Positions 49,801 to 62,190 of a stretch of DNA of 64,000 bases are shown piece by piece (the first letter of the stretch is position 1; each line of letters begins with the position of its first letter). The stretch is taken from NCBI RefSeq assembly GCF_032854445.1, contig NC_088299.1, positions 1,401,001 to 1,465,000 of the forward strand, in the 5' to 3' direction. The position numbers and the translations under genes were made by a program. The notes beneath the pieces are model-generated. The model was given only the letters and a program-made list of their open reading frames with translations. It was not told the origin of the DNA and did no database searches. This DNA is from Liolophura sinensis (taxonomy: Eukaryota > Mollusca > Polyplacophora > Chitonida > Chitonidae).

Positions 49801-50169
49801 TCACCTTCTTTAAAATATCCTAACCATCTCCGTGATTTTACTGTGGTACGAGACCTGAAAATCTCTGAACTCTGTCGCATGAGGAATAGCTGCAAACTAC
49901 TGAGGCCGGGTCCCTTTGCATTGCTTTAATGTGATTGCATGATAAATGTTCCGATAACACAGCATGTTGAGTATTTCTAGACCAGTGAAGTCTAAAAAAA
50001 CTGCAGTTAACATCAATGCATATTTTTACCAAATTTTGCTCAACCCATGGTGCTTGGCACGTGTAATTTGGTATTATTTAAGCATTTACACGAACAGTTA
50101 GAATGAAACCCCGAATGAGGTAAAACTGACAAAAGGACGTATTTTACCAGTGTGACCAGTTGCCAGCTA

Positions 50170-50325
50170 TAACACTATCGTCGCTGCTCTGGTTTTACCC
50201 TCTATGATGTACGTCTATCACACTGTCGTTGCTGCTCTGGTTTTACTCTCCATGTTGTACGTCTATCACACTGTCTTCGCTGCTCTGGTTTTACTCTCTA
50301 TGTTGTACGTCTATAATTATATTCT
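50170..50325. repeat. Three ~51-bp tandem units
   Basis: Units contain GCTGCTCTGGTTTTACTCTC followed by a TGTACGTCTATCACACTGTC block. 51 is a multiple of three, so an 85-codon frame at 50204-50461 arises; it lacks a domain. Confidence 0.8.
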
Positions 50326-50940
50326 TAACCATCTAACAGTTAAACCAAAATGTTTATGTGGTGCAAGTAATGAAGCTGGCGAACACTATTTTCTGTTCGG
50401 CAGTTTATATATTGAACAGAGACAGACGGAATATCTGCGACTGAAAATACGACAGCTGTAAAAGCCACACTTGTGTTGTTCGGGTATGGCAATTTAGATG
50501 TTACAACAAATATTGATATTTCCAATTTATGATGTTCACATATTAACGTCAAAACGCTTTAACCGGAACCAGGATTACTTGTATTTATATTAACATGACA
50601 TTTTTTGTCATATTATTTGAGTGATTGGTACTTTTGTAACATTACTGTATATATATATACCCCCTACGTCGTATATAATAAATATATAAATAGTTGTTAC
50701 CCATAGGCAAGTGTCTTGGTTGTTTGTATTTTATCTCTCTTTGCAGGCCTATGTACATTTGCATGTATGTATGCTTGTATGTATACGGGTGCGTGGGTGA
50801 GCTTTCATTCTATACCTCAACTTTTAATGCCTTTTGATCTAATGAGCAGATGAATGTAATTGTTTGCACACATAAGCTATGGGGAAAAAATCGGTTCTAT
50901 ATTTCTGAAAACCCTATATTTATGAAAACTCAAATTTACG

Positions 50941-51237
50941 CATTGCTGGAATATTTATTTATTCATTTATTTGATTGGTGTTTTAGGCCGTACTCAAGAA
51001 TATTTCACATATACGACGGCGGCCAGCATTATGGTGGGAGGAAACCGGGCAGAGCCCGGTGGAAACCCACGATCATCCGAAGGTTGCTGGCAGACCTTCC
51101 CACGTACGGCCGGAGAGGAAGCCAGCATGAACTGGACTTGAACTCACAGCGACCGCATTGGGGAGAGGCTCATGGGTCGTTACGCTGCGCTAGGGCGCTA
51201 ACCGACTGAGCCACGGAGGCCCCCACATTGCTGGAAT
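50941..51237 (-). mobile_element. Full-length SINE with 12-bp target duplication
   Basis: A complete minus-strand copy close to the family consensus. The perfect duplication CATTGCTGGAAT is at 50941-50952 and 51226-51237. Confidence 0.95.
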
Positions 51238-51643
51238 TAGCCGACTGAGTGTTACAATTTGGCTGAGTATGACTATATTCCTTGAAGAATGCCAGTGGTT
51301 GATGGAATACGGCTGATTATTAACCGCAATGGCTCGATCCAGATCAAGGGTTTGGTCAGCATGGAGTGGCTTTAATATTTCCAACCACTCTCCAGGGTAT
51401 GTATATACGAGGTTGTGGTGACGGCTGGCCTAGGCGACAGGGCACTCTTACAACAGGCTCTATACACCTGCTTGGTATCAGCCGAGTTTCACAATGCTTG
51501 TCAGTCGTGGATTCTATCAGATTCACACGTCGGAAGAGGCCAGTGATATTCTTTACCGTCAACCAGTGGCCGGTCACAGGGCGCAGCCGTAGGAACAGGC
51601 GTTGGATGACCGCTGCTTATTTTGTTAACTGCCAGGCTGTCGA

Positions 51644-51676
51644 TATATAACTGACACCGTCGGGCAGAGGTTCACT
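51644..51676 (+). promoter_or_regulatory. Promoter of the EGF-like peptide gene
   Basis: TATATAA at 51644-51650 is followed 27 bp after its first base by TTCACT (51671-51676), an initiator-like sequence. A leader of about 90 nt then ends at a perfect GTAAGT donor (51765). Spacing fits a TATA/Inr promoter; linkage to the downstream gene is inferred from strand and exon phase. Confidence 0.45.
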
Positions 51677-51764
51677 GCAAAGCAATCTGCGGACGGCGAA
51701 ACAGCGGCACTGGCTACGTCTTGGAAATCTGACTGGCGAGGAATAGACGATATTTTACCCGAAG
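51673..51764 (+). other. Candidate noncoding first exon of EGF-like peptide gene
   Basis: Between the initiator and the donor at 51765 there is no ATG. The next plus-strand acceptor with a plausible start (54157) is followed immediately by ATG. Joining them gives a leader of about 92 nt. Confidence 0.4.
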
Positions 51765-51879
51765 GTAAGTGGCTACACCTTGAACGAGAAAGTATTATTA
51801 CTACTTGCTATATACGAGTGTACGTTGTCGGTTTGTGTATGTGGGACATGCTGGATGTGGCCTCTCTAGTTAGCACTAG

Positions 51880-52002
51880 AGAGGTCGAGGTGGTTAGGGT
51901 GTAAGCACGGCGCAATGCCCAAGTACTGAGTTCAAGTCCAGCTCATGCCGGCTTATTCTCCGGCAGAAATATTCTTGAATACGATGTAAAATAAATACAT
52001 AA
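51880..52002 (+). mobile_element. SINE with large internal deletion
   Basis: The head and B box (GAGTTCAAGTCCAGCTCATG) join directly to AAATATTCTTGAATACGATG and a short tail; the central block is missing. Confidence 0.7.
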
Positions 52003-52627
52003 AGTATCCTGTTGTCTTTAAAATCTCTTTGGAACTTTACATACAAACATACATGTTTTACAAGCAAATGTGTGTTATTACTATGTATAGGCCTATAAGC
52101 CTGGTTACCTCCAATGCCTACGGTACTTCATATAATGGCCGAGTTTGACATGCGTTCAACGAGTAAAATTTCACTTACATTTACAACTCGACCTGTTCCT
52201 TATATTTTGGTATGCACTGATGCCCTAGGTCATCTGACTTGTAAAGTCCGATATACTTTGAATTCGAATGTCCGGGCAAAGTACTTTTTCGTTGGGATTT
52301 ATTATTATTATCTTTTTTTTTTTGCTTTCCTTACCTTCAAATATAAGAGTACTTTAGTCATTGGATTTTGTTTTCCAAAAGCCAAACATGTACATGTATC
52401 TTGCCTGAAGTTCGAGCACGAAACATGGCGGACGTCATTTTGACTCTCCGAATCAAAATTTTCAATGACTGGGTTATTGTCAGAGAAGTGTTTCCAGTAT
52501 AAACTTTGACATCTTTTGAACTGAGACTACTTCTGGGGTCCTGGGTCCATGTATACCAAATATTAGATTGGATTCGAGTGGCACAGGCAAGAGAAATTTT
52601 CAGATGGGCTGTACATACTGTAAGTTA

Positions 52628-52780
52628 TCCTCTCCGGCCGTACGTGGGAAGGTCTGCAACCTGCGTGGGACAGCAAACTGCGGATGGTCGTGGGTTTCCT
52701 CCCACCATAATGCTGGCAGCCGTCATATGAAAGATTCTTGAGTACAGCGTAAATCACCAGTCAAATAAATAAATAAATAA
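52628..52780 (+). mobile_element. SINE, 5'-truncated, with 13-bp target duplication
   Basis: It starts in the central block and ends in AAATAAATAAATAAATAA. The perfect duplication ATACTGTAAGTTA is at 52615-52627 and 52781-52793. It lies in the inferred first intron of the EGF-like gene. Confidence 0.9.
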
Positions 52781-53766
52781 ATACTGTAAGTTAATACAGA
52801 ACGACTGGATGGGCCATCGAGTAATGTTGGCATGAAAATGGTGATTAAATTTATTGTGATTCCTTTCCGCTGCGTTGGTAAGAATTAGGCGAAGCTACAG
52901 ATTTATATTAGGCCTACTGAAACGCAGGACGTGCTTTCCCAGGCAGTCAGGAAATGTCTGAAATACATGATTTCTCTGTTTGTTTGTCTAGTACATAGTA
53001 GTAAAGGAACATTTCAAGTAAAAAAAAAACTTCATAAAAGTAAAATTTTAACTCTACCAAAAAGTTCTTTCCATCACCTACTTTGCACTATTTTCAAATC
53101 TCAGCCAAAGGCCTCTTCACGTAAAAATCAAAAATCCAAGAGCTACGAATTTTGGAAAAGGTCATGAAGTAAACACCTGCAATATTTTCATGTCAGTGGA
53201 TTAATTCGCCTAGGAGAAGTATCATTTTAAAGGTTTTTATGAAAATCCAATATGACTGCCAAGTAACGTGACCGAATCATCACAGATGACTGCTTAACTC
53301 ACTGCCCTAAAACATACCTAAGTTTTAAGAATTTCTGACTGACCGTTTTCTTTAAAAACATGACGACACAGATTTGTCGAGAATAAGCCGAGAGGCTTGG
53401 ACCTTTAATTATATCGGGGATATTGTTACCAACATTGATTTTGCTTCCAACAACTTACTCAAATATCCATATCTCAAACATGCTATTTTAAAGTCAAAAA
53501 AAAAAAACGCCATAGATTCTACAGATTCGCCGCAGCTTTAGATGACCATCTCAGTAAAACTTCCTTTGAAACGTATAGATCCAGATATGTATCGGTTACA
53601 AGAGATTAAATTAAACTGATTGCTGCACAAATTAATGTAAGTATAGATTTGAAAAGGTCAGAATATGTACATGTAAGAGTCAGAATGGCATCTCTTCAAA
53701 TCCCCATGAATATCTGTTTAATAGGTTTACAGATAGAGTATAGACAAAAATCATCATAGATATGCT

Positions 53767-54057
53767 AAAATGAATGGGGGGGGGCCTCCTTGGCTCAGTC
53801 GGTTAGCGCGCTAGCGCAGCGTAATCACCCAGGAGCCTCTCACCAATGCGGTCGCTGTGAGTTCAAGTCCAGCTCATGCTGGCTTCCTCTCCGGCCGTAA
53901 GTGGGAAGGTCTGCCAGCAACCTGCTGATGGTCGTGGGTTTCCCCCGGGCTCTGCCCGGTTTCCACCCACCATAATGCTGGCCGCCGTCGTATAAGTGAA
54001 ATATTCTTGAGTACGGCGTAAAACACCAATCAAATAAATAAATAAAAAAAATGAATG
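53767..54057 (+). mobile_element. Full-length SINE with target duplication, near EGF-like gene exon 2
   Basis: A consensus-like complete copy with A box TGGCTCAGTCGG, B box GAGTTCAAGTCC, central block and tail. The duplication AAAATGAATG is at 53767-53776 and 54048-54057. It ends about 100 bp before the acceptor at 54157. Confidence 0.95.
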
Positions 54058-54157
54058 TTGGTGGTTTTTGGATATATTTTTCCGGTATACACTCACGATT
54101 TTGTTGTTTTATTTCACATTAAGAATATGTACGTTTTGTCTGTTTTCCTCAATACAG

Positions 54158-57100
54158 ATGCATCAATGTATCCTGCACATGGTCAACATGACTCTGTTAG
54201 CATTATTGGCTCTGTTCGTGCTAACGGGACACGGCGCTTCCCTTCCCTCAAATGCAGGTAAGGACACCTTCCAGAAACTACGAAAGCCGGGTGCGTCGAC
54301 TCGCGCTTTCTTACTTTTGGCCTTATAGATATAAGGTTGAAACTACGGAAACACGACAAGGCGATGGTCGAAATTCCAAACTGAGAAGGTGGAAAACACT
54401 TTCGAGTTTTCATCTCGCATATTCTTGCTTTCACCTTTCACCGCTTTCTACCATCGCCCTTTCGTGTATTCGAAACTGAGCTCGAAAGTAAGAAGAGCCA
54501 AGCCAATCTATTTACAGATTTACCGTAGTTGAATGTCTTCGACTGAAATGTTTTCTTCTTTTTATACATGTTAAATTTATTTTCAAAGAAGCTTTTTAAA
54601 TTCGACACCCATTCCATGTGATAAGTGGTTCTGACAGCCTTTACCATAAACAGCACAAATATTGAATAGACGTGTATCACAAACATGTGTTTGTGTGCCA
54701 TTATTATCTAATGGGTGGCAGGGTACTCATCAGTGCGGAGGCAAATCTTTTGCATGTGTAACCTGTAACATGCATGCGCTACAAATTCTGTACACTCAGT
54801 GCATGGCACGGGCACTGAAACTCAGTGTTTGACATTAAAACTGCTAAATGCATGTTTTTATTTGAAATGTTTTAAGTTGACTGGACTGCGACAGCTGAAC
54901 TTCTTATCTAAACTTAAAGGTGGAGAAAACATAGAAAGTATATAAGTTCAGATGAACAAGTGCGAAAAGTTAGTCATAAACGTGGTCTGTTTTCGATTTT
55001 TCTTTCAAGAGAAAAAAAATACTATAAATTAATTTTCATATGGTGGGTATTTGGGATCACTTTTTGGTATATATAAACTTTGTGTAGTAATGTTATGAAT
55101 TAAGATGTAACACGTGTTTAATAAATATAATTGCGCTTGAATTTGGTCATTTCAGCTGACAAATGTGTTCAACCTTTATTTTGATCATATTTATATCTTT
55201 AATATATACATAAATATTATTATAATTCAGATTAAATACATGTGTTTGGATATATACAATAAATTTACTTTAAAATGAACTTATTAGAAATGCATCACAT
55301 CCTTATTTAGAACATCATTATGTCATGACGATAAATACCAAAAGGTGGCCCCAAATAGGCTACCCACCACATAAAAATATTTTTAAATACTCTTTTCCTG
55401 AATACCCCTGAAAAAAGAAGTCCAAAAAAATATTAAAGACCATATTTGCAAATTAAGTTTTGACGCTCTTTCATGTGAAATCGGTATCATTTTAATGTCA
55501 TATATAATGGCATATATATATACATGTATATAGGGATCGGCATCTCTACATTGTGTGTTGCGCAAGAAACTTACGCCAATTTACAGTCATGCCAACATAT
55601 ATGTATGCTTAGGGTTTTACGTCGTACTTAACAACATCTCAGTCATATGACAATGATCATGTCAAAATGCGTTACTGGAAAAATGAACGGTGTCAGCAAA
55701 AACCGCCAGAACCTTTAAAACCGCCACATTCCTCAGGTCTGAATATAGCGTATATATTTCCCAGGTTATTGAACAAAAAACAGACTTCAGTTAAGCCGAC
55801 GGAGATATTCTCCAAATGACATCACGTATATATGGTCTGGGACAAAGGAGTTAAACTTAATTATCAATATCTCACGAACCATTCAGTTTATCTTGATGAG
55901 AAAAAAATCAATTTACGCGTAATTAGGTTCTGTATTCAGTTGTCACTGACCACAGCGACGCAAGGCCTTGGCTGACTTTATATTAGCAAATATCTGCTAA
56001 TAATGTTAACAAAACTGACGCTTAAGGTGCTAATAATTGTCATAATTGAGGCTGAAAATGGCCAAGTGAGTCTTGAACCACCATGTGGCTGTCAGACTGA
56101 ATGGGTGCAAGGGGGCCATTGAGAGATAGTTGTATGCCTTTCATCAAACGAACTGAATGGATCCAGGCGTAGTCACGAGGATACATAAAATTCTTCAGAT
56201 ACCTATTCTTTCGACAGCTAATTGAGGTCCACGTAATTCACCGGGGCATTTTCAGCCAATCATTTATCGCCCCTGGTGGAATCAAGGTGGAATCTAATTG
56301 GACCATGAATCATGCATATTTATGAAGGAAATGTCTTCAGGGCTTTGAATGGATCAGTAAATCAAGACGGATGATGTTCGAGTGAATGAGTCCTTGGGGT
56401 TTAACGTCGTGCTCAACACTTTTTCAGTCTTATGACGACGAAGGAATCTTTAGGGTGTATGTAATATATCTCCTTGTTGCAGGACGGATTTCCACCGCTC
56501 TTTTATCTAGTGCTGCTTCACTGAGACGACTTACCGCAGGCAAGTAAAGTGCCTCGCCCAAGCCATTATACTGATACGGGTCAACCAGTTGTTGCACTAT
56601 CCCCTTCATGCTGAACGCCATGAAGTCTTAGTCTTAGGTGTGACTCAACCTAGGATTGGTCCTGGATCTACCGCTCCCGAAGCGAAGATGATGTTCGACA
56701 TCGTTAGCTTAATTAAACAAAGGTGCAGTCTTCTACAATCTTGTTTGATTTGTAGTAATAAACGTCATTCTTGTCAGATGTCTGTCACTTCTATTTCTGT
56801 CGGTTTTCCTTGCATTTTAATGTCACGCCCGGCCTAAGCATATCACTAACAAATAGCATACATTTTTTAGACTTGAATCTGAGCGTGAAGTTCGACGATT
56901 GTATATGTAACACTCGTAAACCATGAAGAGATGTTTCAAATGGATAATCGCATTTAAGGCACCGTTATTCCAGTGGGAAACCTTTCTGGCAAGGTGCGGC
57001 ATTAATGTTAAATCAGGGCTTACATCTTGAGGCTCAGCATTTCAAAATCAACCATTATTAGCCTTATTACTGTCGCGGGTGGGAGTCACATATCTAGATG

Positions 57101-58126
57101 TCCCCGAGAGACGATGAAATCATGATTTATTGACGACTCCAAGAAAACGGATCTCTGTCTGCAAGACAATGTAAATCGCTGATATCTTTGACTGTATACA
57201 ACTCGCCCACACCTTTACATTCCATGTTACAGAATTAGGGCCTACTCAGGACTCTCCCCGCTAACCCAAATCAGGTTTCTTCATGATGTATATTCAATTT
57301 GGCCTTCAGGCTCATGTATGCAGTTTGTGCATGTTCATCGATTAGATATCACATTTACTCTCGCTCTCTTCACCTCTTCATGAGGTGGTTAGCTTGCCGG
57401 CGAGGTGTAATGAACTAGGAGCCTCACACCCATGCGGTCGCTGTGAGTTCAAGTCCAGCTCTTTCTGGCTTCGTTCGGCCTTACCTCGGAGGGCTTGTCA
57501 GTAGATAGCGAATGGTCGTGGGTTTCCCCCAGGCTCTGTCCGGTTTCCTTCCACCATAATGCTGGCCGCTGGCCATAATACGGCGTAAAAACACGTATCA
57601 AATAAACAATAAATAAATTTTTTGCACGTAAATTGTCACTGTCCACTGTTACTCCAAAATCTTGGAATAGGATTATATACACAATCCAGTCACGAAATGA
57701 ATCTTTTTGTAAAGGACCTGGTAAGGTAAGTCAGAGAATCGGACCCAGAGAGGTGCGATGAGAAAGTGCCCAGCCCAATTCTGTAAATTTTCAAATGAGA
57801 AGTATATCACTTTGGCAAAGCACTCATGAAACTTAAAAGAAGGTAAATTTGGAAACACAGATTTTTTAACAAAAGATTTGATTTTGTATTTGTTACAAAA
57901 TTCCATGTAAAATTTTTTAAATGAAATGTTTTTTTTTTCTTTTTTTTCAGTTGAGAAGCGGTCTCGTTACCACATCATACCGTACCAGTGTGACCAATAT
58001 TCAATGGGCTGCCATAATGGCGGCAAACTCTGGAAGATCAAACGAGATGCATCGGGAAGTATGATATGTTTCTGTATTTGCCCTCGCCTTTGGACTGGTC
58101 CTGGATGCAGAGATCCCGATTTTTAA
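54158..58126 (+). CDS. Secreted EGF-like single-domain peptide precursor
   Basis: Two coding exons, 54158-54257 and 57951-58126, join in phase 1 into 91 residues. The first encodes a start (also Met8, Met11), a hydrophobic signal segment (TLLALLALFVL) and a likely cleavage near GHGAS. The second opens with VEKR, a dibasic processing site, leaving a mature peptide of about 54 residues. Its six cysteines are spaced C-X6-C-X18-C-X-C-X-C-X8-C, with CHNGG and the ending CPRLWTGPGC, as in EGF-like folds. The middle spacing is unusual: the third cysteine comes late, which crowds three cysteines together. It could be a growth-factor-like ligand or another secreted peptide; no specific family is recognised. 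Acceptors are strong, and ATTAAA lies downstream. Confidence 0.72.
56376..56700. repeat. Second dispersed repeat family, copy 1
   Basis: It contains GGGGTTTAACGTCGTGCTCA, a TTATGACGACGAAGGAATC block, GTTGCAGGACGGATTTCCAC and TACTGATACGGGTCAACCAG. A shorter scrap lies at 55600-55665 and a further copy at 58841-59035. The first ~45 bp resemble, in order, the tail end of the abundant SINE read on its minus strand. Confidence 0.65.
57382..57618 (+). mobile_element. SINE, diverged, nearly full length
   Basis: The head is partly preserved (GTGGTTAGC, GAGTTCAAGTCCAGCTC) and the central block is present. The stretch TATAAGTGAAATATTCTTGAG is deleted before ACGGCGTAAAAACA. Confidence 0.8.
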
Positions 58127-58313
58127 CACCAGTCATGCACCGCCTGGGTCCTTTCCCGCGTGCGGGTCGCTGTGACGTCACTGCCGCTAGTAATCGCTGC
58201 TTCGCCGTGGCATCAAGGTCCAGGTTTTCTCTTGCCTCTACACTGAAGATCTGTATTAATTTATCGTAAATACCACTTTATCTTGTATAATGTTTGTGCG
58301 CATTGTGATTAAA
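58127..58313 (+). terminator. 3' UTR and polyA signal of EGF-like gene
   Basis: ATTAAA at 58308-58313 lies about 185 bp after the TAA stop (58124-58126). Confidence 0.5.
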
Positions 58314-58840
58314 TATATACGTAAGTTTCAGCACGATAAGGGGTTGGAATTCTTATGATATGTCATTAGAAAGTTAATAATATAGGCCTAAAGAGCCATT
58401 TTGTGATCATAAGCCTTGAATGCACGAAAATGAACATCACTTAACCTCTAAATAGATACTCAAACTATCTGGAATGCTGACAATTATACAAATCCATTGG
58501 GTACACAATCACTGACAGCTATTCAAAAGTAGACATTTTCCTATGCTAAAACCTAGTATAGGTTTTCACCCACGCCGTCTGTTACTAAGGCGATCACGTG
58601 GTCTCTTACAGAATAAGAATTTCTCGTAACCCTAAAATACGCTTGTCACATTTCTAGCATCTTGAAACAGCAAGCATTCGATTAATCCACGTTCATTTTC
58701 ATATATTGTGTTCTTTTCCACGTCCCAAAGGAATTAGTAACTCGAGGACAAATGTCAGTACGCTGACAAAAACTAATCTGTTATACTGACAAAGAAATAA
58801 GTTTTCTGAGCAAAGGCAGAACAAATAATGTTGCTACGAA

Positions 58841-59035
58841 GTATGTATGTATACTTGGGGTTTAACGTCGTACTTTTAATCATATGACGACGAAGAGTCA
58901 TTAGGTGTGTGTCTTCTTGTGTCCGGGAGAGTCCATGCCGCCTAAGTGCTGCCACTGAAGTATCGTGCACGAGACATGACACCCCATCAGGTCAGATTAT
59001 GCTGACACCGGGCCAACCAGTCTTGTTTCCTTGCT
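58841..59035. repeat. Second dispersed repeat family, copy 2
   Basis: It shares GGGGTTTAACGTCGTACTT, CATATGACGACGAAGAGTCA, the GTGT(G)TC(T)TCCT-type middle and CACCGGGCCAACCAGT with the copy at 56376-56700, but is more diverged. Confidence 0.6.
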
Positions 59036-59109
59036 CTAACGTTCATGAACTCGGGATTTAGATATTGAATTGCTGACATGACAGTTTAAATGAGAATGCA
59101 AATCCTGGA

Positions 59110-59290
59110 GAGCCGGGCATTGCTCAGTTGGTACCATGCATAGATCTTTTCAAGTGGAACACGGGGCGCAAATTCAGTCAACGCCCTAGACAAGGAATTA
59201 CCTCATCGCATTACCACCGCTCTCATTCGTGGGACAATGAACGGCCTTTTCTCTAAGATCGTATCCATTCGAAGGTCAGTAGTGTTCCAC
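59110..59290 (+). mobile_element. Possible other tRNA-related SINE fragment
   Basis: GCATTGCTCAGTTGGTACCATG matches a Pol III A box in its first part; a B box is not clear. Not the same family as the abundant SINE. Confidence 0.25.
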
Positions 59291-59549
59291 CAGATTGCAT
59301 GAAGTGTAAGTTAGTACGTCTCAAATGGGATAGTTTGTCGGTATCTTACCGATCAACAATCAGATAAAATAATGAGGATTGTGGTTTTCACCTCTTTAAC
59401 ATTACGTTAACTGTACCAGTTAACGATTGGCCTGGTTTGTGGTTCTATGCACGCAGCCAGATCTACAGACAGCGACAATTTGGATAAGGTCTTTCGTAAA
59501 TTATAGCTGTTTGAGATGATATCTGGTTCTGAGCGAAGTTCTCATGCAG

Positions 59550-59619
59550 GGAGCCACCATAAGCGAAATATTCTTCGGTGGTGCGTAAAATACCATTCAA
59601 ATGAATAAATAAATCAAAT
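59550..59619 (+). mobile_element. SINE 3' scrap
   Basis: CCACCATAAGCGAAATATTC followed by GCGTAAAATACCATTCAAAT and AAATAAAT: the last ~70 bp of the family. Confidence 0.65.
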
Positions 59620-60690
59620 GCAGGGAAATATGTAAAAATGATAGGCCCCTACTGTGCCACACCTAACTCATGACCGGCGGTGACGACTATTAGAGCGCAG
59701 TGTGTCGCTTTCATTTCATCCATTACTTGTTTTTTACACACCAGCCTTCTGTTTGATTGTCAAGGTCAGTAGCCCATAAGTATGGAGAAGCTAGTCTTGG
59801 CGGGCCGTGTCTGGATATGACTGAACCGTGAGTCGGTGGATTACTTATTCATGAGAGAACAGAAAAGTATGGTACATGCTAATGAATTAAATCAGTATCC
59901 GCATCAGTGTACCATGCCAGTTCAAAAGTTGTCTTTAATCAAAATATATATCTCAGTTGTGCTTTGATCGCAACAGTTCGTGTCTTCTTCACCACAATCA
60001 ATACACAGCCCTGTACAGAACTGTATTCATTGTAAAATTTTAAAAATATATTTAGAGTTAATGCATTTGATGCAGTATACTTAACGCAAGCACTCTTGGA
60101 CTAATATAACCGTTACTTGTGCACACATACAGGATCTAGCAAATGCTACAAGGCGAGATACGCATACAAGCCACATGCAGAAGTCTTCGGTATATTACTA
60201 TACGAGTCGGGATAATTCACCGTGTCAAAATGTCACAAATAATTATTTTTGTCAACGTTACACATACAGGGAAAAGAAAGGTCAACAACCCGACCATCTC
60301 GGAGGGATGCAAACTAGAATCCCCTATTTAAAAAAATGAATTAAAAAACTTACGAGTAACAAAACAACTATCCTTGGCTTCCCTGACGATGGTTTGGCAT
60401 AACCGCTGTTTATACCACGATGTGACAAGCTGACAGTTCTTGAAGTTCCACTGATATTGCGAAAACGTAATAATTCTAAATTAATGTCGTCACCCAGTAG
60501 GACATTCTATAAGCCACACATAGGAATTGGATTTTATTGAATGACATATAGCATCAGGCTGGCACCAAACATGAAATATGTATATTGAAATTCAGGGAGA
60601 TATGAGGTGGGGGAACCTACCTTTATTGGGAATGTTCAGGCAGTAGGCCTAATCACATAAATAAATAAATATAAATATAATCGCTTTAAG
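59620..60690. other. Intergenic, no gene recognised
   Basis: AT-rich sequence without a recognisable gene or repeat. Confidence 0.4.
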
Positions 60691-60699
60691 TCATCAACA

Positions 60700-60915
60700 A
60701 GTGTAACTTTCGGCTTTAGGTCTTCATGGCGGAGTGCCATTTCGGCTTTAAGCCTTCATGGCGGGGCTCCATTTCGGCTTTAGGCCTTCATGGCGGGGCT
60801 CCATTTCGGCTTAGGCCTTCATGCATGGCGAGACCTCACTTCGGCTTTAGGCCTTTATGGCGGGGCCCTATTTCGGCTTAAGGCCTTCATGGCGGGGCGC
60901 CATTTCGGCTACATA
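60700..60915. repeat. ~31-bp tandem array, about 7 copies
   Basis: Units contain TTTCGGCTTTAGGCCTTCAT followed by GGCGGGGC(T/G)CCA. GC-rich and CpG-containing compared with surroundings. Confidence 0.88.
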
Positions 60916-61212
60916 ACGGCTAAACCGGATGTGAACAAGACACACGCCACATCACCATGCCAGAAGCGAAGCATGGCCTTTTTGAAATCTGCCGTTGTTT
61001 TATTTTATTGACTCTTCAGAGAATCTGTATAAGCATATGAGCCTGTGCGCCAGTATGATTATGAACTATAAAATCTTTAGCATTCGTCATCTTTGAAAAT
61101 GGCATAAACTGGCTAATCCATACGGCCATTGTTAATAACCGCACAGAAGTCCATAAATCTGCATTCTCGATATGTGAGACATTGCTGGTAAAACTCCAGA
61201 TACAGCATGAAA

Positions 61213-61365
61213 ATTTATTTATTTAATTGATTGTTGTTTTACGCCGTGTTCAAGAATATTTCACGTATACCACAACGGCCAGCATTATGGTGGGAGGAAA
61301 CCTGGAGAAACCCACGACCATCCGCAGGTTGCTAGCAGACCTTCCGACGTACGGCATGAACATAG
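61213..61365 (-). mobile_element. SINE, partial
   Basis: Minus-strand copy with tail, GTTTTACGCCGTGTTCAAG and the central block with a small deletion; the tRNA head is absent. Confidence 0.8.
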
Positions 61366-61871
61366 CAATTTCACCCACTACTATGTAAGTTATACCAGAG
61401 TGTTGCCTGGGTGTACGGCCTGACATTTCGTGAGATATAAAGGATTTATCACAATGAAAAACATTATAAAAAATTGAAAACTTTTCTTGAATTAATACCA
61501 GTACTTGAGCCAAAGCACGCTCTGTTTTCACGGACGCTTTCCCGCTGTGCGGACCTTGACTGAACAGAAAGAAAATACCCTCCTTGCCTTACGTGAACGA
61601 CAAGATAGTCATTTTCGATTCAATTTGCAAGGGTGGGCTTTTCATTTGTCTCAAAAAGAAAAGCGAGAACCTTTTACTTATGTTGTTGTCGTAAGTCACT
61701 GAATCATTAATTAGAATTCTTTTGAAAGTGAAGGCACGAAAAGTTATTGACCAGTACGTAATTGGTGGAAAAATACCCAACGTGTGACGCTGTATTCTTC
61801 GCCTGTTCGGCAAATGTTGTAGCGGACTGGCCAATGGGAAGTTTATAATTTTCTCTTAATTGATATAATAC

Positions 61872-61995
61872 AGTTATACCATCGTGTTGCGTGGGTATAC
61901 GGTTTGATATTTCCTCGAAAAGAATAAATGAAAATATTCATCTTCGAGACGAAATATCCGTCAGGCCGTGTACCCAAGCAACACGCTGGTGGGCC
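61872..61995. mobile_element. Foldback MITE-like element
   Basis: GTTATACCATCGTGTTGCGT with GGGTATACGGTTTGATATTT on the left mirrors, on the other strand, GTTATAGGCCCACCAGCGTG with TTGGGTACACGGCCTGACGG on the right. A half copy lies at about 61385-61475. Confidence 0.6.
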
Positions 61996-62044
61996 TATAA
62001 CGAACTCATCACAATAAAGAGCATTATACAACTTTTCTTTAGTT

Positions 62045-62190
62045 GCATGCTGGCTTCTTCTCCAGCCCTTAGTGGGAAGGTATGACAGCACCCTGCGGAT
62101 GGCCGTGGGTTTCCCCCGGGCTCTGCCCGATTTACCCCCACCATAATGCTGGTCGCCATCGTATAAGTGAAATAAATTTGAGTGCGGCGT
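62045..62190 (+). mobile_element. SINE, partial
   Basis: It starts at GCATGCTGGCTTCTTCTCCA and ends at TTGAGTGCGGCGTA without the AAAT tail; lies within the duplicated region. Confidence 0.8.

Larger units (their letters stand above)
54258..57950. other. Intron of EGF-like gene with several repeats
   Basis: A 3.7-kb intron holding two fragments of a second dispersed family (55600-55665, 56376-56700) and a SINE (57382-57618). It ends in a long T tract and TTTTCAG acceptor. Confidence 0.6.

Noticed and set aside
51366-51650. A 94-codon frame in GC-richer sequence
   Set aside because: No recognisable domain; its end overlaps the TATA box of the EGF-like gene. Probably chance.
53784-53880. Possible tRNA gene in the SINE head
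   Set aside because: A and B boxes are present but the cloverleaf is degenerate and followed by the SINE body, so it is a tRNA-derived head and not a tRNA gene.
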